Source of the DNA: Oopsacas minuta | Lineage: Eukaryota > Porifera > Hexactinellida > Lyssacinosida > Leucopsacidae | Assembly: GCA_024704765.1 (NCBI GenBank) | Contig: JAKMXF010000298.1 | Span: 186,001 to 250,000 of the forward strand | DNA: 64,000 nt | Direction: 5' to 3' | In this document: positions 21,840-32,700 of the stretch, in pieces | Layout: each line of letters begins with the position of its first letter | Position numbering within the stretch: the stretch's first letter is position 1 | Notes under the pieces: model-generated | What the model saw: the letters and a program-made list of their open reading frames with translations, nothing else | What the model was told of the DNA's origin: nothing | The model's database searches: none | Position numbers and translations under genes: made by a program

Positions 21840-23162
21840 TTATGGATGTTGGAGATTTGTAATATCAGTAGCAATCTTTATGTAGAGGTTTCCGCTTTTT
21901 ACAAAAGCTTGTTTTTTGAAGATATCTTGTTTTGCGAATCTTTTGAAACCTGAAGGTATATTATGAGCCTCACGCGGTTTAGCGAATGACGAAGAAGTTT
22001 TTTCTGGGGTAAAAACTTCCGTGATTGTTTCTACATCTCCGAAAGCCAATATTTGGATAGCAACCTTTTGTAAAAATGGCCATTGAAGTATGTCGTCATA
22101 TGGTCCTTTGTATATACAAAAGAACAAGGATATATACTCCCCATTGGCATCGCCTTCGCCATTCAGATACAATTTGACACCCATTTTGTATCCGTTTTCG
22201 TGGGAATAAAAATGCGGTGAGTATAATGGGATCTGGTTCTGTTGAGCTATCTCATGTTTCTTGACTACATTTTCGATTATCCACACTAAACATCCATCAG
22301 TTCTGCCTCTGCCGACCTGAGTTAGCTGGCTCACCTCATTTTTCAATTGGTTTATTTCACATTCAAGTCGCAATGTAGTAATTTTACATACATTTGCTGT
22401 ATTTTGGGCAGTTTTAATTTCTTCAATCATATCTTTAAGGTGATCTGCCCCACTTATTCCTTGCTCGATTATGTGATTTTTCGCGTGTGTGAACATTTTT
22501 TGGTGATCAATCACCTCCTTGCAGGATTTGCAGAACATATTTTTGCAATTTTTAGCATGATTTTCAAAATTTGTGTGAGCAACTTGATCCTGACAATTTG
22601 CACAAGTGATATACAAATCGCATTCAATCCTATGCTTTTTACGCTCAGATCTATAGAAAACTAGTCCACAGATGCAGGTCTCAAACGTGCATAGATCTCT
22701 GTGTTCACTTTCATCTCTTCTAAGATAAACCATATCACAGTGTATACATTGGACGGGAATCATTTCACATTCATTCATATGCTGATCCAATAGTCTGATT
22801 TCATTTTTCCATCCACAACCTAATTTTCTATAATTGCAGTAGCAGATTAAGGTTGCGATTTTATTCTCCAGTTCTTCATCTTTCTCAAATATCGGAATCA
22901 TATCTGAGCTAGTGAATTCCTGCTTGGAAAGATAGCATATCCGACAGTAGCTTGCTCCATCTACAGCTTTTATTGGATTTCGCATCACCCCTCCACACAA
23001 CATGCACACTACATCAGGTGGTACTGTTGGAAATTTCTCTACAGAAATCTTTGTATTCCCGTTCTGCCCTGTTACATAATTCTTATCTGTAAATTCTTTA
23101 TGTATTATATTGCCTAGGTTGTCACTCCTCGCTATATTACTTGTAATTCTCCTCGTAGCCAT
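21840..23162 (-). CDS. TRAF-family adaptor with degenerate RING, TRAF zinc fingers and MATH domain
   Basis: Intronless, 440 residues. At about 52-90 there is a RING-like segment starting CMLC and continuing with YCRIC. The canonical Cys-x-His pair (PCGH in other TRAFs) is VDGA here, and the final CPxC is missing. TRAF-type zinc fingers rich in Cys/His fill about 100-215 (for example CGLVFYRSERKKHRIEC, CKSCKEVIDHQKMFTHAKNH). A coiled coil spans about 228-285 and a TRAF-C/MATH domain about 290-436 (DGCLVWIIENV, NGYKMGVKLYLNGEG, ISLFFCIYKGPYDDILQWPF). TRAFs relay TNFR and Toll/IL-1 signals; canonical RING TRAFs are ubiquitin ligases, but ligase activity is doubtful here. It diverges from WDR74, with 269 bp between starts. 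Confidence 0.88.
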   Translation of the reverse strand: MATRRITSNIARSDNLGNIIHKEFTDKNYVTGQNGNTKISVEKFPTVPPDVVCMLCGGVMRNPIKAVDGASYCRICYLSKQEFTSSDMIPIFEKDEELENKIATLICYCNYRKLGCGWKNEIRLLDQHMNECEMIPVQCIHCDMVYLRRDESEHRDLCTFETCICGLVFYRSERKKHRIECDLYITCANCQDQVAHTNFENHAKNCKNMFCKSCKEVIDHQKMFTHAKNHIIEQGISGADHLKDMIEEIKTAQNTANVCKITTLRLECEINQLKNEVSQLTQVGRGRTDGCLVWIIENVVKKHEIAQQNQIPLYSPHFYSHENGYKMGVKLYLNGEGDANGEYISLFFCIYKGPYDDILQWPFLQKVAIQILAFGDVETITEVFTPEKTSSSFAKPREAHNIPSGFKRFAKQDIFKKQAFVKSGNLYIKIATDITNLQHP

Positions 23163-23431
23163 TTGGTTTTGACTTTACATAAGTGTATTTTGTAATAAAT
23201 AAGCTCTTATATAATTTATACTGCAGAGTCTATCGCAACTATGCTAGAATATTCAATTTTAATATAACTCGACAATCATATATTAATGTCTAACATGCTT
23301 ATTGTAAAATACGTAAAAATGTACACGTATAACGCTTAATGACGTCTAACCACATTTGTAATTGAATAAGTAACTCCATTTCTAATTATGTTTTCTTAAA
23401 ATATTTCTCTACCATTTTACTAGACCAATTA

Positions 23432-24487
23432 ATGGCATGTAATACAGATGACAGAAAACTTAGTAAACAATCTACTTGTTGGGTTGGCACGAATTTAGGA
23501 ATTCTCAAGTCTGTAAATATAGAAAATTGTAATTATGAAAACTATTTCTACTCGGGAGAGACAATCTCGACAGTAGATAGAAATATATCAATTGCTAAAT
23601 TAATCTGGGGTGATACCACCAACAGCTTGTTTGTGGGACTCCACAATGGATTAGTACGAGAATTTGACACAAATTCACGAGTATTTACCCGCCAATGCAA
23701 TGTAACGGATAATAAAAGTGAATTACAAGGATTGCACTATTACAATAATACAATTATAAGTTGTACCAGAGCTGGGCGTATTTCTGCATGGCCATTCGAC
23801 GGAGATCCGCTTGTAATAAGTACAGGAAACTTATCCTGTATGTCCGGTCAACCAAATTCACTCACAGTCGCAACCGGGGGTGAGGAAAACGACCTGAAAA
23901 TATGGGATTTTTCAATGTATAAAGGTGAACAAACTCTGCCAATATTTCAATCTAAAAACGTCCGTGAAGATAAACTCTGTATGAGACAGCCAGTATATAT
24001 TACATCAGTTGACTATGTACCTAATTCGGACTATAAGATATTAATTACGGGCACGGGATATAACCAGATCAGACAATATGATACAAGAGTTCAAAGGAGA
24101 CCAGTATTAGATACGAGAATAGGAGCATTTCCGATTACATGTGTTTCAGCACAGGAAGATTTTGTAATTGTAGCAAATTCTGTTGGGACTGTTCAGATTT
24201 ATGATTTCAGAAAGCAATCACTTCGTGGAAATCTCAAAGGCAGTACTGGGAGTGTGCGAGATGTAAGCTACGACCGGGGGTATGTAGGTGTATGTGGTAT
24301 AGATAGATTTACACGTATTTACACTGAAGATCGTAAACTAGTCAATAAAGTATACACAAAATTAGAACAAACTTCCATATTATTAGATCCCCAAGGTATA
24401 GAACGATTGATGGGTAAAGATACGGATGAAGAAGTTGATGAGTTATGGGATGGTATTCAACCTCCTGCCAAAAGACAGAAAACTTAG
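23432..24487 (+). CDS. WDR74: WDR74 (NSA1-type) WD-repeat ribosome biogenesis factor
   Basis: Intronless, 351 residues. It opens with CWVGTNLGILKSVNI, the family's first blade, then LFVGLHNGLVREFD, CTRAGRISAWPFDG and TGGEENDLKIWD. A further signature, MRQPVYITSVDYVPNS followed by TGTGYNQIRQYDTRVQRRP, is strongly conserved in WDR74/Nsa1. The seven-bladed propeller is followed by a short basic tail (PPAKRQKT). WDR74 associates with NVL during maturation of pre-60S particles in the nucleolus and nucleoplasm. An acceptor-like CATTTTACTAG ends 8 bases before the ATG. RBM19 lies on the far side of the TRAF gene. Confidence 0.88.
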   Translation: MACNTDDRKLSKQSTCWVGTNLGILKSVNIENCNYENYFYSGETISTVDRNISIAKLIWGDTTNSLFVGLHNGLVREFDTNSRVFTRQCNVTDNKSELQGLHYYNNTIISCTRAGRISAWPFDGDPLVISTGNLSCMSGQPNSLTVATGGEENDLKIWDFSMYKGEQTLPIFQSKNVREDKLCMRQPVYITSVDYVPNSDYKILITGTGYNQIRQYDTRVQRRPVLDTRIGAFPITCVSAQEDFVIVANSVGTVQIYDFRKQSLRGNLKGSTGSVRDVSYDRGYVGVCGIDRFTRIYTEDRKLVNKVYTKLEQTSILLDPQGIERLMGKDTDEEVDELWDGIQPPAKRQKT

Positions 24488-24548
24488 TTTAGAAAATTAA
24501 TTAATAGTATTATTAATGATAACTATATTTTTATATTTTCATAAAATA

Positions 24549-24711
24549 CAGTGGAGTTCGCCTAATAGCAAATCGTAATTTGCACGAATTTCCCTTGCTA
24601 AAACGCGAACTTTTATTAGAAGAATTATTTCCAATACAAAATGGACTGGAAGTCTCTGAAAACACTTCCCATTTGGCGAATATATATATTCCTAATAGGC
24701 GAACACCACTG
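24549..24711. repeat. MITE-like element, family D
   Basis: Starts CAGTGGAGTTCGCCTAATAG and ends CCTAATAGGCGAACACCACTG, near-perfect inverted repeats. ATA flanks both sides. It fills most of the gap between WDR74 and the SR factor. A 65-codon ORF inside is an artefact of the element. Confidence 0.75.
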
Positions 24712-24786
24712 ATAGGCTTATTTACTATACTAAATGAAAGTAAGTTTATTCACAATTCTGTATTTAGTGAAAATTAGCTAATAGAG

Positions 24787-25835
24787 ATGTCGATGGGTAA
24801 AACAAAGCTCTATGTGGGTGGTTTGGGTGACAGGATTACTCGGTACGATTTGGAACGAGAATTTGAGATATACGGTCATTTGAGAGAGGCCTGGGTAGCC
24901 AGGAAACCTCCTGGTTTTGGGTTCATCGAGTTTGAAGATCCGAGGGATTCAACTGATGCTGTAAGAGAGATGGATGGAGCTGTCATAATGGTTAGTTTTC
25001 AAAAATATTAACTATACAAAGTTCTTGATTTATTGTCTGTAGGGAATGAAGATACGCGTCGAATACGCTAAGAAGATGGGACGTGAACCTAGCAAGTCAG
25101 GGACCTCTCGCTACTCTGGTGGAAGAGATAGTCCAAGCTATTCAAGTTCCAGGCGTAGCAGAGATAGACATCAATCTCCTGATAGATATCGCTCTAAGAA
25201 GTACTCACCAGGTAAGTAAGATGTTATAAACTCAAACTTTATTTTCGTATTTCTAAACTCAATTTTGAATTTTTAATAACAGTCAATTCCTGTTATATCC
25301 AAGCTCAAGGGGGCCGCGATAATACTTCGATAGAAGCAGAGTTCGATATTACCCCGATGTAATTTATGTTACTTTGACAGTTTGGGACCATATTTGTACA
25401 ATTTCAGACTTGGATATAAGCGGGTATGTCGATGTCGATATAATGGAGTTGACTGTATTATTTCATTTCGAGCATTCTTATAACATTTAGTCTCACTTTT
25501 TTCGATATTTTTTTATTATAACATTTCCAAAAGATAGACACAGCGGTCGAAACCGTAAACGCTCACCTTCTCCTTACAGAAGCAGGAAGCATCGTTCTCG
25601 CAGTGAGGATTCTTATGACCGCAAGAAGAGCCGAAGAGACAGAACTCGTAGTCGTAGCAGGTCTCGATCTCCTTACGAGAAACACACTAAGTACTCTCGC
25701 TCTCGTACTCACTCTCGTGATCGCCGAGACAGAGATAGGTACTCACAGTCGAATAGCAGATCCCCTCTGGACCACAAAAATGGAGGAGACAATAGCCCCC
25801 TCACAAAGCGGAGGAATTCAGATCTCAGCGACTGA
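24787..25835 (+). CDS. SR splicing factor, SRSF3/SRSF7-like
   Basis: Exons 24787-24990, 25043-25211, 25534-25835; 675 nt, 224 residues. One RRM at about 6-78 with RNP2 KLYVGGL and RNP1 [22 protein letters not shown] is typical of the SRSF3/7 (9G8, Rsf1) group. The C-terminal half is an arginine-serine domain ([23 protein letters not shown]). No CCHC zinc knuckle is visible, so it is nearer SRSF3 than SRSF7. Such proteins bind exonic enhancers in the nucleus. Intron 2 (322 bp) carries a family B MITE. The next 390 bp (25836-26226) look like 3'UTR and promoter with no other feature. Confidence 0.85.
25279..25457. repeat. MITE-like element, family B (pogo/Tigger-like), complete
   Basis: In intron 2 of the SR factor. 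Left end ACAGTCAATTCCTGTTATAT, right end ATAATGGAGTTGACTGTA, inverted repeats of about 20 bp. The interior shares GTTTGGGACCATATTTG with the 9.5 kb copy. Confidence 0.75.
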
Positions 25836-26226
25836 CTTTTCTTTTCTTTTCTCAATGACTCTAAAAGTTAGTCACAAACTGAGATTACTAGTTTACTTAT
25901 TTCCCCTTAATACTCTGACTAGTGTATTTGTTGATTGTAGTTAGGCTCTCTTTCATACCATTTAATTGTTTCTGTTAATAATGTAGGGCCCAGCGTGCTG
26001 CACAACTTGCATCTATTTTCAACTTAATTTTCAACCATCTTTCTACCATCTAATTGCTACTATTACAACTACTACACATCCATCTAACTACTTTCCATCT
26101 AAATACACCTGCGCTTCACTTGATGACTAACTTGCACTGTTCCAACTATCCAAATTTGCCATTTTTATTCGTCTATATTTATTCACATTTGTTTCTGTAT
26201 GTTTGCTATTAGTGTTAGCTTGTTAA

Positions 26227-29200
26227 ATGAACGAAAGCGTCGATGACATGTTGGATTTATTTCCAGACGATGGAGAACTGTTTTCTGCGAATGAAAGCGA
26301 CAAAACTGCAACACCCAACGAGAAGGGACCCCTCAAAAGTGAAGAATTATACCCTGTACACATATCTCCAATTGCATTCGAAAAATCACAAGAGACATTT
26401 GATACACTTTCTGAAGCAATTAGAATTCCCTTAGTTAACCCAAAGCTATGTGAAGGCATTAAACGAACTGTAACTTCAAGATTAGGCAAGTTTATTATTG
26501 TGTATCTGTCCAGCAAATCTTACGAGTTGTCATTCTTAATTTCGTCTACGTATATAAATTGTTACTATAGATTATATTTCACTTGAGTAAGCTATAATAT
26601 TTTAATTCGTTATTTCACGTACACATTTACATAGGTACAGCCAAGCAAAATCGATGGAATAATCCTCCCTACCCTATGAGAGAAATACCGAATCAAAATT
26701 TCATCTCCCATCCAACACAGGACAATTTTACAGTTCCTGTCATGAACAGATATCCACATCGTCACACACCTCAATATCCCTTCCCTAACAACACACATAT
26801 TTTACCGACACGTCAGCATTCACCTGATTTCAGTTATAATAATCGTTTTCAATCTCCAGGACCAGCTGAAATTCTATACGGACCTAAATTTCCACGTTCT
26901 CCCCTATATAATACACCAAACTTTAATGACAACCCGAGTCACTTCCGACCTGACACACTAAGCATTAACTTTGAACAACTCAATTCTTCTATCCAAGAAG
27001 GAAATTTACTTCACGCTTGGATTAATTTCTATGAAGTTAGTCCCAATTGTGTGCCTGTTCCTATTGGAATTCTCTTAGATTTTATTAGTCTTGTCTGTAA
27101 ACCTGATGCGTTTTCAAACTGGCCTGATAACTATCAAAGTCCACACGAATGTATATTCATACTCGTGAGCTATTTGAATAGGAATAATTTTAATGATAAC
27201 GAGATCTATGATAATATTATGCTGGCTTTTTCGCGGTTACCACAGAATGAAGGATTATTTCGTTGTCTGGAACTACTAAGAACACGTTGTTACAAACCAA
27301 CGCGAAATACTCTTCTATCAATAATGAAATGTTATAAAGAATGCGAAATATCTTACAGATTATTAGAACTATTTCCTATCTTGAGTAAAAATAATTATCT
27401 TGATCCTGAAATGTTAAATGCGTTTTTGTACTCAATCCAGTCTCTTTTCTTCTCAAAACGTGAACAAGTTATTGATATTCTTCTCCGCATTTCTTCAGAT
27501 AATACACCTCTATCTCTTGAGTCTTACATCCTTTTAATCGAGTGCTCTCTTAACGCGAACGAAATCACTTTCACATTACAAGTTATCTCTTACTTTCCTC
27601 CTAAAACACAGCTTGAAAATAAACATATTGAATCGATTATATTGAAATCACCGGCTCATATGATCTCGAAGATATTTAAGTTTGTAGAACAGCTGAATGA
27701 CAGTCAACGTTCTATGCTCAGCCAATCTTGCTATTCAACATTAATTGACAAATCTATTACTTCGAATTATCCATACGGTATCTCTTATCTATTCGGTTTG
27801 TTTATTAACTTTAATAAATTAATTGAAACAAGCTTGATGGTGAAATTACTCGAATTTATTTTCCGTAATAAACACACGTTACAAGCAACGAAGATATTTC
27901 AAATGATGGAATCTTTTCGCACTTCAGGTGAACTGAATTCCCTCACGAACATATTTATTCCGCCTACAATGCATAAAATTTCGCAGATATTGATTGAGCA
28001 TGAATCTTATACAAATCTATATACATTCGTGATGGCGATGCTCAAAGAAAAAATTGTACCATTGAAGCCAGTACTCAAAAGCCTTGTAGAGCATTTGAAG
28101 GCGGTTAAAGACAATGAGAAAGTAACTGAAATATACAATTTCGCGGTTGAAAACGAGCTTGTTTTCGACGCAGAGATATTCAATGAGCAAAAAGAAACAC
28201 AACAATTCGATGAACATTTCATTCTACAAATCGACACTCCAATAGTTAATACATCCGAATTCAACTTTCCCAAGAAAACAACCAATAAATCGAATAAGAT
28301 AGAAATTCTCATATCTGCAATAGATAGTATGGTATGTAATGAGATCCCACAAGAGCATGTATTCAATCATATTCTAGTGTCTATGGGTCAGAATATAGAT
28401 ATACTTTCCTCGTTCAAGATACTTTTAGAAACTTTCATACCAGGAGACCCAGATCGATCTGTTGAACACAAAAATAAAAATCATATTTTATTAATACGCA
28501 CGGCTATGCGATTGACTACGAATTTTGCGTTTATAAAAGACTGGAAAAGTTCTATTAAATTCCTCGAACTTTTAAACAAAAGTAGATTACTCAAATTCCA
28601 AATTCCTCCAAACTATTCGAAAGAATTATTCCAATTCCTTTATTCATCAATTGAAGCGTCTTTGAAAGAGAACAATTTAATAGAACTTTTCAAGATATTC
28701 GAGAAGATAAATTGGCCATCTTTTACCCTGTTTGAACAATCTGACCTTTTCCTATACAAAACACAGTTATTATCTCTATTCACACATTGTTTGGAGCAGC
28801 TCTCCCTCAAGAATGCTTATCTCATAATTACGTATATCCTACAGGACAAAGGCGATGAAACCTCGAGGGAATGTTTTTCCAAGCTTTTACGGGTAACTAG
28901 CACAATGGATCAGACAAGCATTGCCCTGATGTTATTCACATTTATGAATACGAATAAAATCGATATTTCAATTGAACATAGAACATATCAACAGTTAATA
29001 ACACACTTAGGCCAAGAAAACAAGCTTCAACAGGCTAAAATGGTGTTCCAACATGCTCTTGATAACTCATGCTACACTGCTATGCTAAATGTCACGGCTA
29101 GTCCGAATCAGATTAATTTATACTCAAATTTAATTCCGATTGAGATAAAGTTCCTTCTCGAAAAACGTTTACAATCTCTATACAATATGAATAAGGACTT

Positions 29201-29879
29201 CTTAACAGATGTTCATAATATTGTATCGATCCAACCTTTTGAAATATCATTCCTGCGGAACATGTTAACTACGAATAGAACTGCCTACCAAGAATCTATT
29301 CGTAGTTTCCTTCTAATTGTCTCAGAAGAATTTACTCCACCTCTGATTGAAAATCCCTCCAACTGTCTCAAGGATATTAATTTTCTTAAAATTTACAAAA
29401 TCACGATTCCTCCAGGATTATTACGCCAGTATCTTCTGGAGAATTTTGTAGCTGATAAAGACAAACCATCTCCAAACACCTCAATCGAATCTTTGAATTT
29501 ATTTATTCCAAATGAGAAGGACAACTCAAATTCTAGCACTTGTAAATCTCAATTTATTTCTCCTGACATTGAAATAAAACAAGAAGTAAGTGAAGATTCC
29601 TACAATGCATCTCCTCAAATCCATTCATCCACACAACTATCATCATCATCATGGTTTTGCGAAGTGAAACGCAGCATTAACTCTAAACTGTCAAAATACT
29701 ACTGGACCGGGCCTATACCCAGCAAGGAAGATTATAACTTAATCGCTAAGAGAGTTACTAAACTATTTCGAGAAAGTATTTCAAATCCTGAATTGGAAGT
29801 AAATGGAATATTAACGTCTTGTCATAACGACAAGATTGATGCCTTGATAAAAGGGGAAATTTCAAAGTTTACAAAATAG
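26227..29879 (+). CDS. Large helical-repeat protein of unknown function (1,167 residues)
   Basis: Exons 26227-26485 and 26635-29879; 3,504 nt. The first intron uses a GC donor (tta g|GCAAGT at 26486), with the frame kept through ...TSRLGTAKQNRW. The acidic N terminus (ESVDDMLDLFPDDGELF) is followed by a proline- and asparagine-rich stretch to about residue 180. Helix pairs resembling PPR/TPR-type or other alpha-solenoid repeats then run to about 970 (for example GNLLHAWINFYEV, LFRCLELLRTRCYKPTRNTLLSIM, LQQAKMVFQHALDN). A serine-rich linker and a last helical block (WFCEVKRSINSKLSKYYWTG) end it. I do not recognise the family. A cytoplasmic RNA-binding or germline scaffold such as TOPAZ1 is possible but unproven. 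Confidence 0.75.
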
Positions 29880-30218
29880 ATTGTATCAATAGCTGAGATT
29901 ATTTGTTTACGTACAAGCTATAGTTACATGTGATGATTCGCGAGATTAATAGCATCGAACTAATATTATATAATCACAGTTATTTCTGGAATATTGTGGG
30001 CAAATGTAAAGATTCTAAGATGGACAAAAATACCAAATATTTCATTGGGGAATATGTTGTTGATTTCTTTCTGGGACTGTCATTATTCCAATTGCAAATT
30101 TATTACACTTTTTCTCGTGGCTTGTGAATGCATGCTTATTGATAAATGTATTACTGTAGATTATTAGTTATTAGCTTATACGTCGTAAAGAGAAATTGTC
30201 AACACGTACGTAGATAAA
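29880..30218. other. intergenic gap
   Basis: AT-rich. A 65-codon ORF at 29930-30127 has no recognisable similarity or coding look. Otherwise 3'UTR and promoter. Confidence 0.4.
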
Positions 30219-31091
30219 ATGGCAGGTAAATTATGTGATGAATCCATTACGAGTACAGGAAACCACGAAAACGTAGTTCTTGCAATTAACTTTTCAGCTA
30301 CGCAAACAAATCTGAAAGATTTCAAGCAAGAGCTGCCTTGTCATGCCTATACTCCCGTGATTTCAAATAAAGAAGTTATAATGCTCAAATTAGATAATAA
30401 ATACTACACAGCTGATATAAAGATCTTAATTTACGAGAATATTGATGCAAATACGGAATTAGATAAAATCTTGGGAATTATCCCGAATTCTCAAGCTATA
30501 GTTATAATAATAGATGATAATATAAACAGCTGGGCTCTGCTACAGGAAATTTGGGATAAGTTATCTGCAGAATCAAATGCTGAAATACAATTAGCACTGG
30601 TGTATGGTGATATTGAAGTTTCTAATTCTGATAATCCAAATTTCATTTGGTGTATAAAACACCATTTTGAATATATTCCAATGATTGAACAGAAAGTTCC
30701 TGAGGATGATGAAAATTATTTTAAAGAAAAATTCGGGATTCCACGAATGATTGAAGCTCTACAGACACACGTATGGGATAATTTAGAAATGAAAGACAAA
30801 TCTCCACGAAAACCAATAATTACAGATACAACAAACGAACATAACAGAAATGAGAAATTTGATTTGAAATCTGAAGATAAAATAGATTCTTTGCTAGATG
30901 GAATGACTATTGAGAATAAATTGAATGGAGCAGATGATGATGATGATGAAGAATCGTTTGAAAAGTTATTTGGGAGTATAATGGAGATGAGGAAGAAGGC
31001 AGCTGGTTTGGAAGGAGAAGAGAGATTGGATTATGCTGAGAAGATGGTTAACTTGTTCATGAACGCTATACCAAATAGTGATGACGATTAA
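30219..31091 (+). CDS. AAGAB: Alpha- and gamma-adaptin-binding protein p34 (AAGAB)
   Basis: Intronless, 290 residues. The N-terminal half is a Rab-like pseudo-GTPase fold (VVLAINFSA, AIVIIIDDN, IQLALVYGD) without a usable P-loop. KFGIPRMIEALQTHVWDNL is the family's signature. After a charged linker, FEKLFGSIMEMRKKAAGLEGEERLDYAEKMVNLFMNAI is the conserved C-terminal helix pair used for dimerising and holding adaptins. AAGAB is a chaperone that helps AP-1 and AP-2 clathrin adaptors assemble in the cytosol. The acidic runs (DDDDDEESFEK) are normal for the family. Confidence 0.88.
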   Translation: MAGKLCDESITSTGNHENVVLAINFSATQTNLKDFKQELPCHAYTPVISNKEVIMLKLDNKYYTADIKILIYENIDANTELDKILGIIPNSQAIVIIIDDNINSWALLQEIWDKLSAESNAEIQLALVYGDIEVSNSDNPNFIWCIKHHFEYIPMIEQKVPEDDENYFKEKFGIPRMIEALQTHVWDNLEMKDKSPRKPIITDTTNEHNRNEKFDLKSEDKIDSLLDGMTIENKLNGADDDDDEESFEKLFGSIMEMRKKAAGLEGEERLDYAEKMVNLFMNAIPNSDDD

Positions 31092-31387
31092 ACTGAGGAA
31101 TATATGTACCTCTTGTGATTATACTTTGAATATATTATTTAGTAATTATTATTTTAATATTAATAATCGGAATCTGAATTATAAGAAATCACATATTTCA
31201 TAAAACAATAGAAAATTTAGAATTCAAGGAAGTCTTTCATAAGACAAAGATAATCACCAATCTCAGGTTTCAGTGATTTCCCATGACATGTCTTAATTTC
31301 TATAAATAGATCTTGTGCTCAGCTGCCCGATACTAGATACCATTGGAGATTATTAATCATTATCATTAGCATAGTTTGATATACTAA

Positions 31388-32700
31388 ATGCCTAAAAAAG
31401 GTAAGAAAGGTAAGAAGAAAGGAGATAAAGTTGCAGAAGCTGCTAAACCTAAGGAAGACAAGGATGATGATGAAGTTCCTGGATATGAAAAGCAACTTGC
31501 TCTTGAGGCAGAACTAAATGATGTTAACAATGAAATTAAAGAACTCAAAGAACATATATCTCTTCTCCAAAAGTAATAAAAATATTTTTAGATTTTACAC
31601 TTTAAAATTTTCAATTTTAGGGAACACACAATGTTGGTTGAAGAGACAGATCGTACAAAGCAGGAAAGTGAAGAATACATCACTTTTATGAGCAAGAAGA
31701 CCATAAAGAGGCAGTCTTTGATAATATCACTGGGAGATAAGAACAAGCATGAGTTGGCTGAGATTGAGAAATTACGTAGAGTTGAGGAAAATGAATTTAA
31801 AGGTAGGCAAATTTAAAATGTTCAAACTCATAAGCCCCGCTGGTTTCCAACCTGGGTTCGTAGCCCCTTTGGTGGTACACGGACAGGGTTCACAGGATCT
31901 CAAATTTGTATTGCAATCTATTGGATTGGCCCAATGAATGTGATATAATTGGTATAGGCGGCCCATTGATGAAATAGGTTCGGAACTGCTGCTCTATATA
32001 TTTGTGATCAAATATGTAGGAAACACACTTTTAAATATAATTTTCTTTTAGCTAAGAAGGAAAAAGTTCAAAAGAGACTCAAAGAAAAAGAAGATGAATT
32101 ATTTCAAGTAAAACAAGAACTTTCTGACTTGAAACGATTCCAAGATTTACAGATAGAGCAAGAGAATGAAATCAAGAAGTTGGAATCAAACTTAGAAGAA
32201 ATGAAGTTTAAACACGCAAAGAGAACACGTGATTTGAAGAGCAAATTTCTCAAAGACAAAGAAAACTTCAGGTAGTATTTTTTCTCATAATTGTTAACAC
32301 ATGATTGCTGAATAATCTTACCAATATCCCGAATATTTATACTTAATATTCCTTCAGTCAAGAAGCTGACCTAAAAGTGAAAGATATGGCTAAAGAAGCT
32401 AATACTCGTGCATGGAAATGTTTGGGAAATCATGTGCTAGATGTCCGAGAAGAAAACGAACTTCTGCGGAATCAGTTAACCAGTTTAGTACTTCAATCTA
32501 GCAATCTTCAAGCTAGAAAGAGAAAATTAGAGAAACAGCAAATGGAACTACTCCGTAGAGAACAGCTGCAGCAAGAAATGACAGAAATATCCCAACAATT
32601 TTCAGGATTTAAGTTAAGAAGCCCTACACCTAGTTTAGTAGCCCTGCAGCAAACAGCTAGTGATAATGCTATATCATTCCCGAGGCTATCTACTATTTAA
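31388..32700 (+). CDS. Coiled-coil protein resembling CCDC166
   Basis: Exons 31388-31572, 31621-31802, 32052-32271, 32358-32700; 930 nt, 309 residues. A lysine-rich start (MPKKGKKGKKKGDK) is followed by nearly continuous coiled coil. Collinear blocks resemble the vertebrate CCDC166 family: EEYITFMSKKTIKRQSLIIS with LGDKNKHELAEI, then LKRFQDLQIEQENEIKKLE, then RTRDLKSKFLKDKENF and a last helix with EENELLRNQL. CCDC166 is poorly characterised; basic-headed coiled-coil proteins of this style are often ciliary (BBOF1 and CFAP157 are similar in layout). Intron 2 holds a family A repeat. CCDC170-like and CEP70 genes follow on the same strand. Downstream 32701-33044 holds nothing recognisable. Confidence 0.68.
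31831..31994. repeat. Intronic repeat, family A (hAT-like)
   Basis: In intron 2 of the CCDC166-like gene. Left end AGCCCCGCTGGTTTCCAACC and right end GGTTCGGAACTGCTGCT are imperfect inverted repeats. Core GGATCTCAAATTTGTATTG at 31895-31913. Confidence 0.7.

Noticed and set aside
24580-24777. 65-codon ORF upstream of the SR factor
   Set aside because: It lies within the family D inverted-repeat element.
28007-28366. Minus-strand ORF within the large helical-repeat gene
   Set aside because: The plus frame is open for over 3 kb; the antisense frame has no features.
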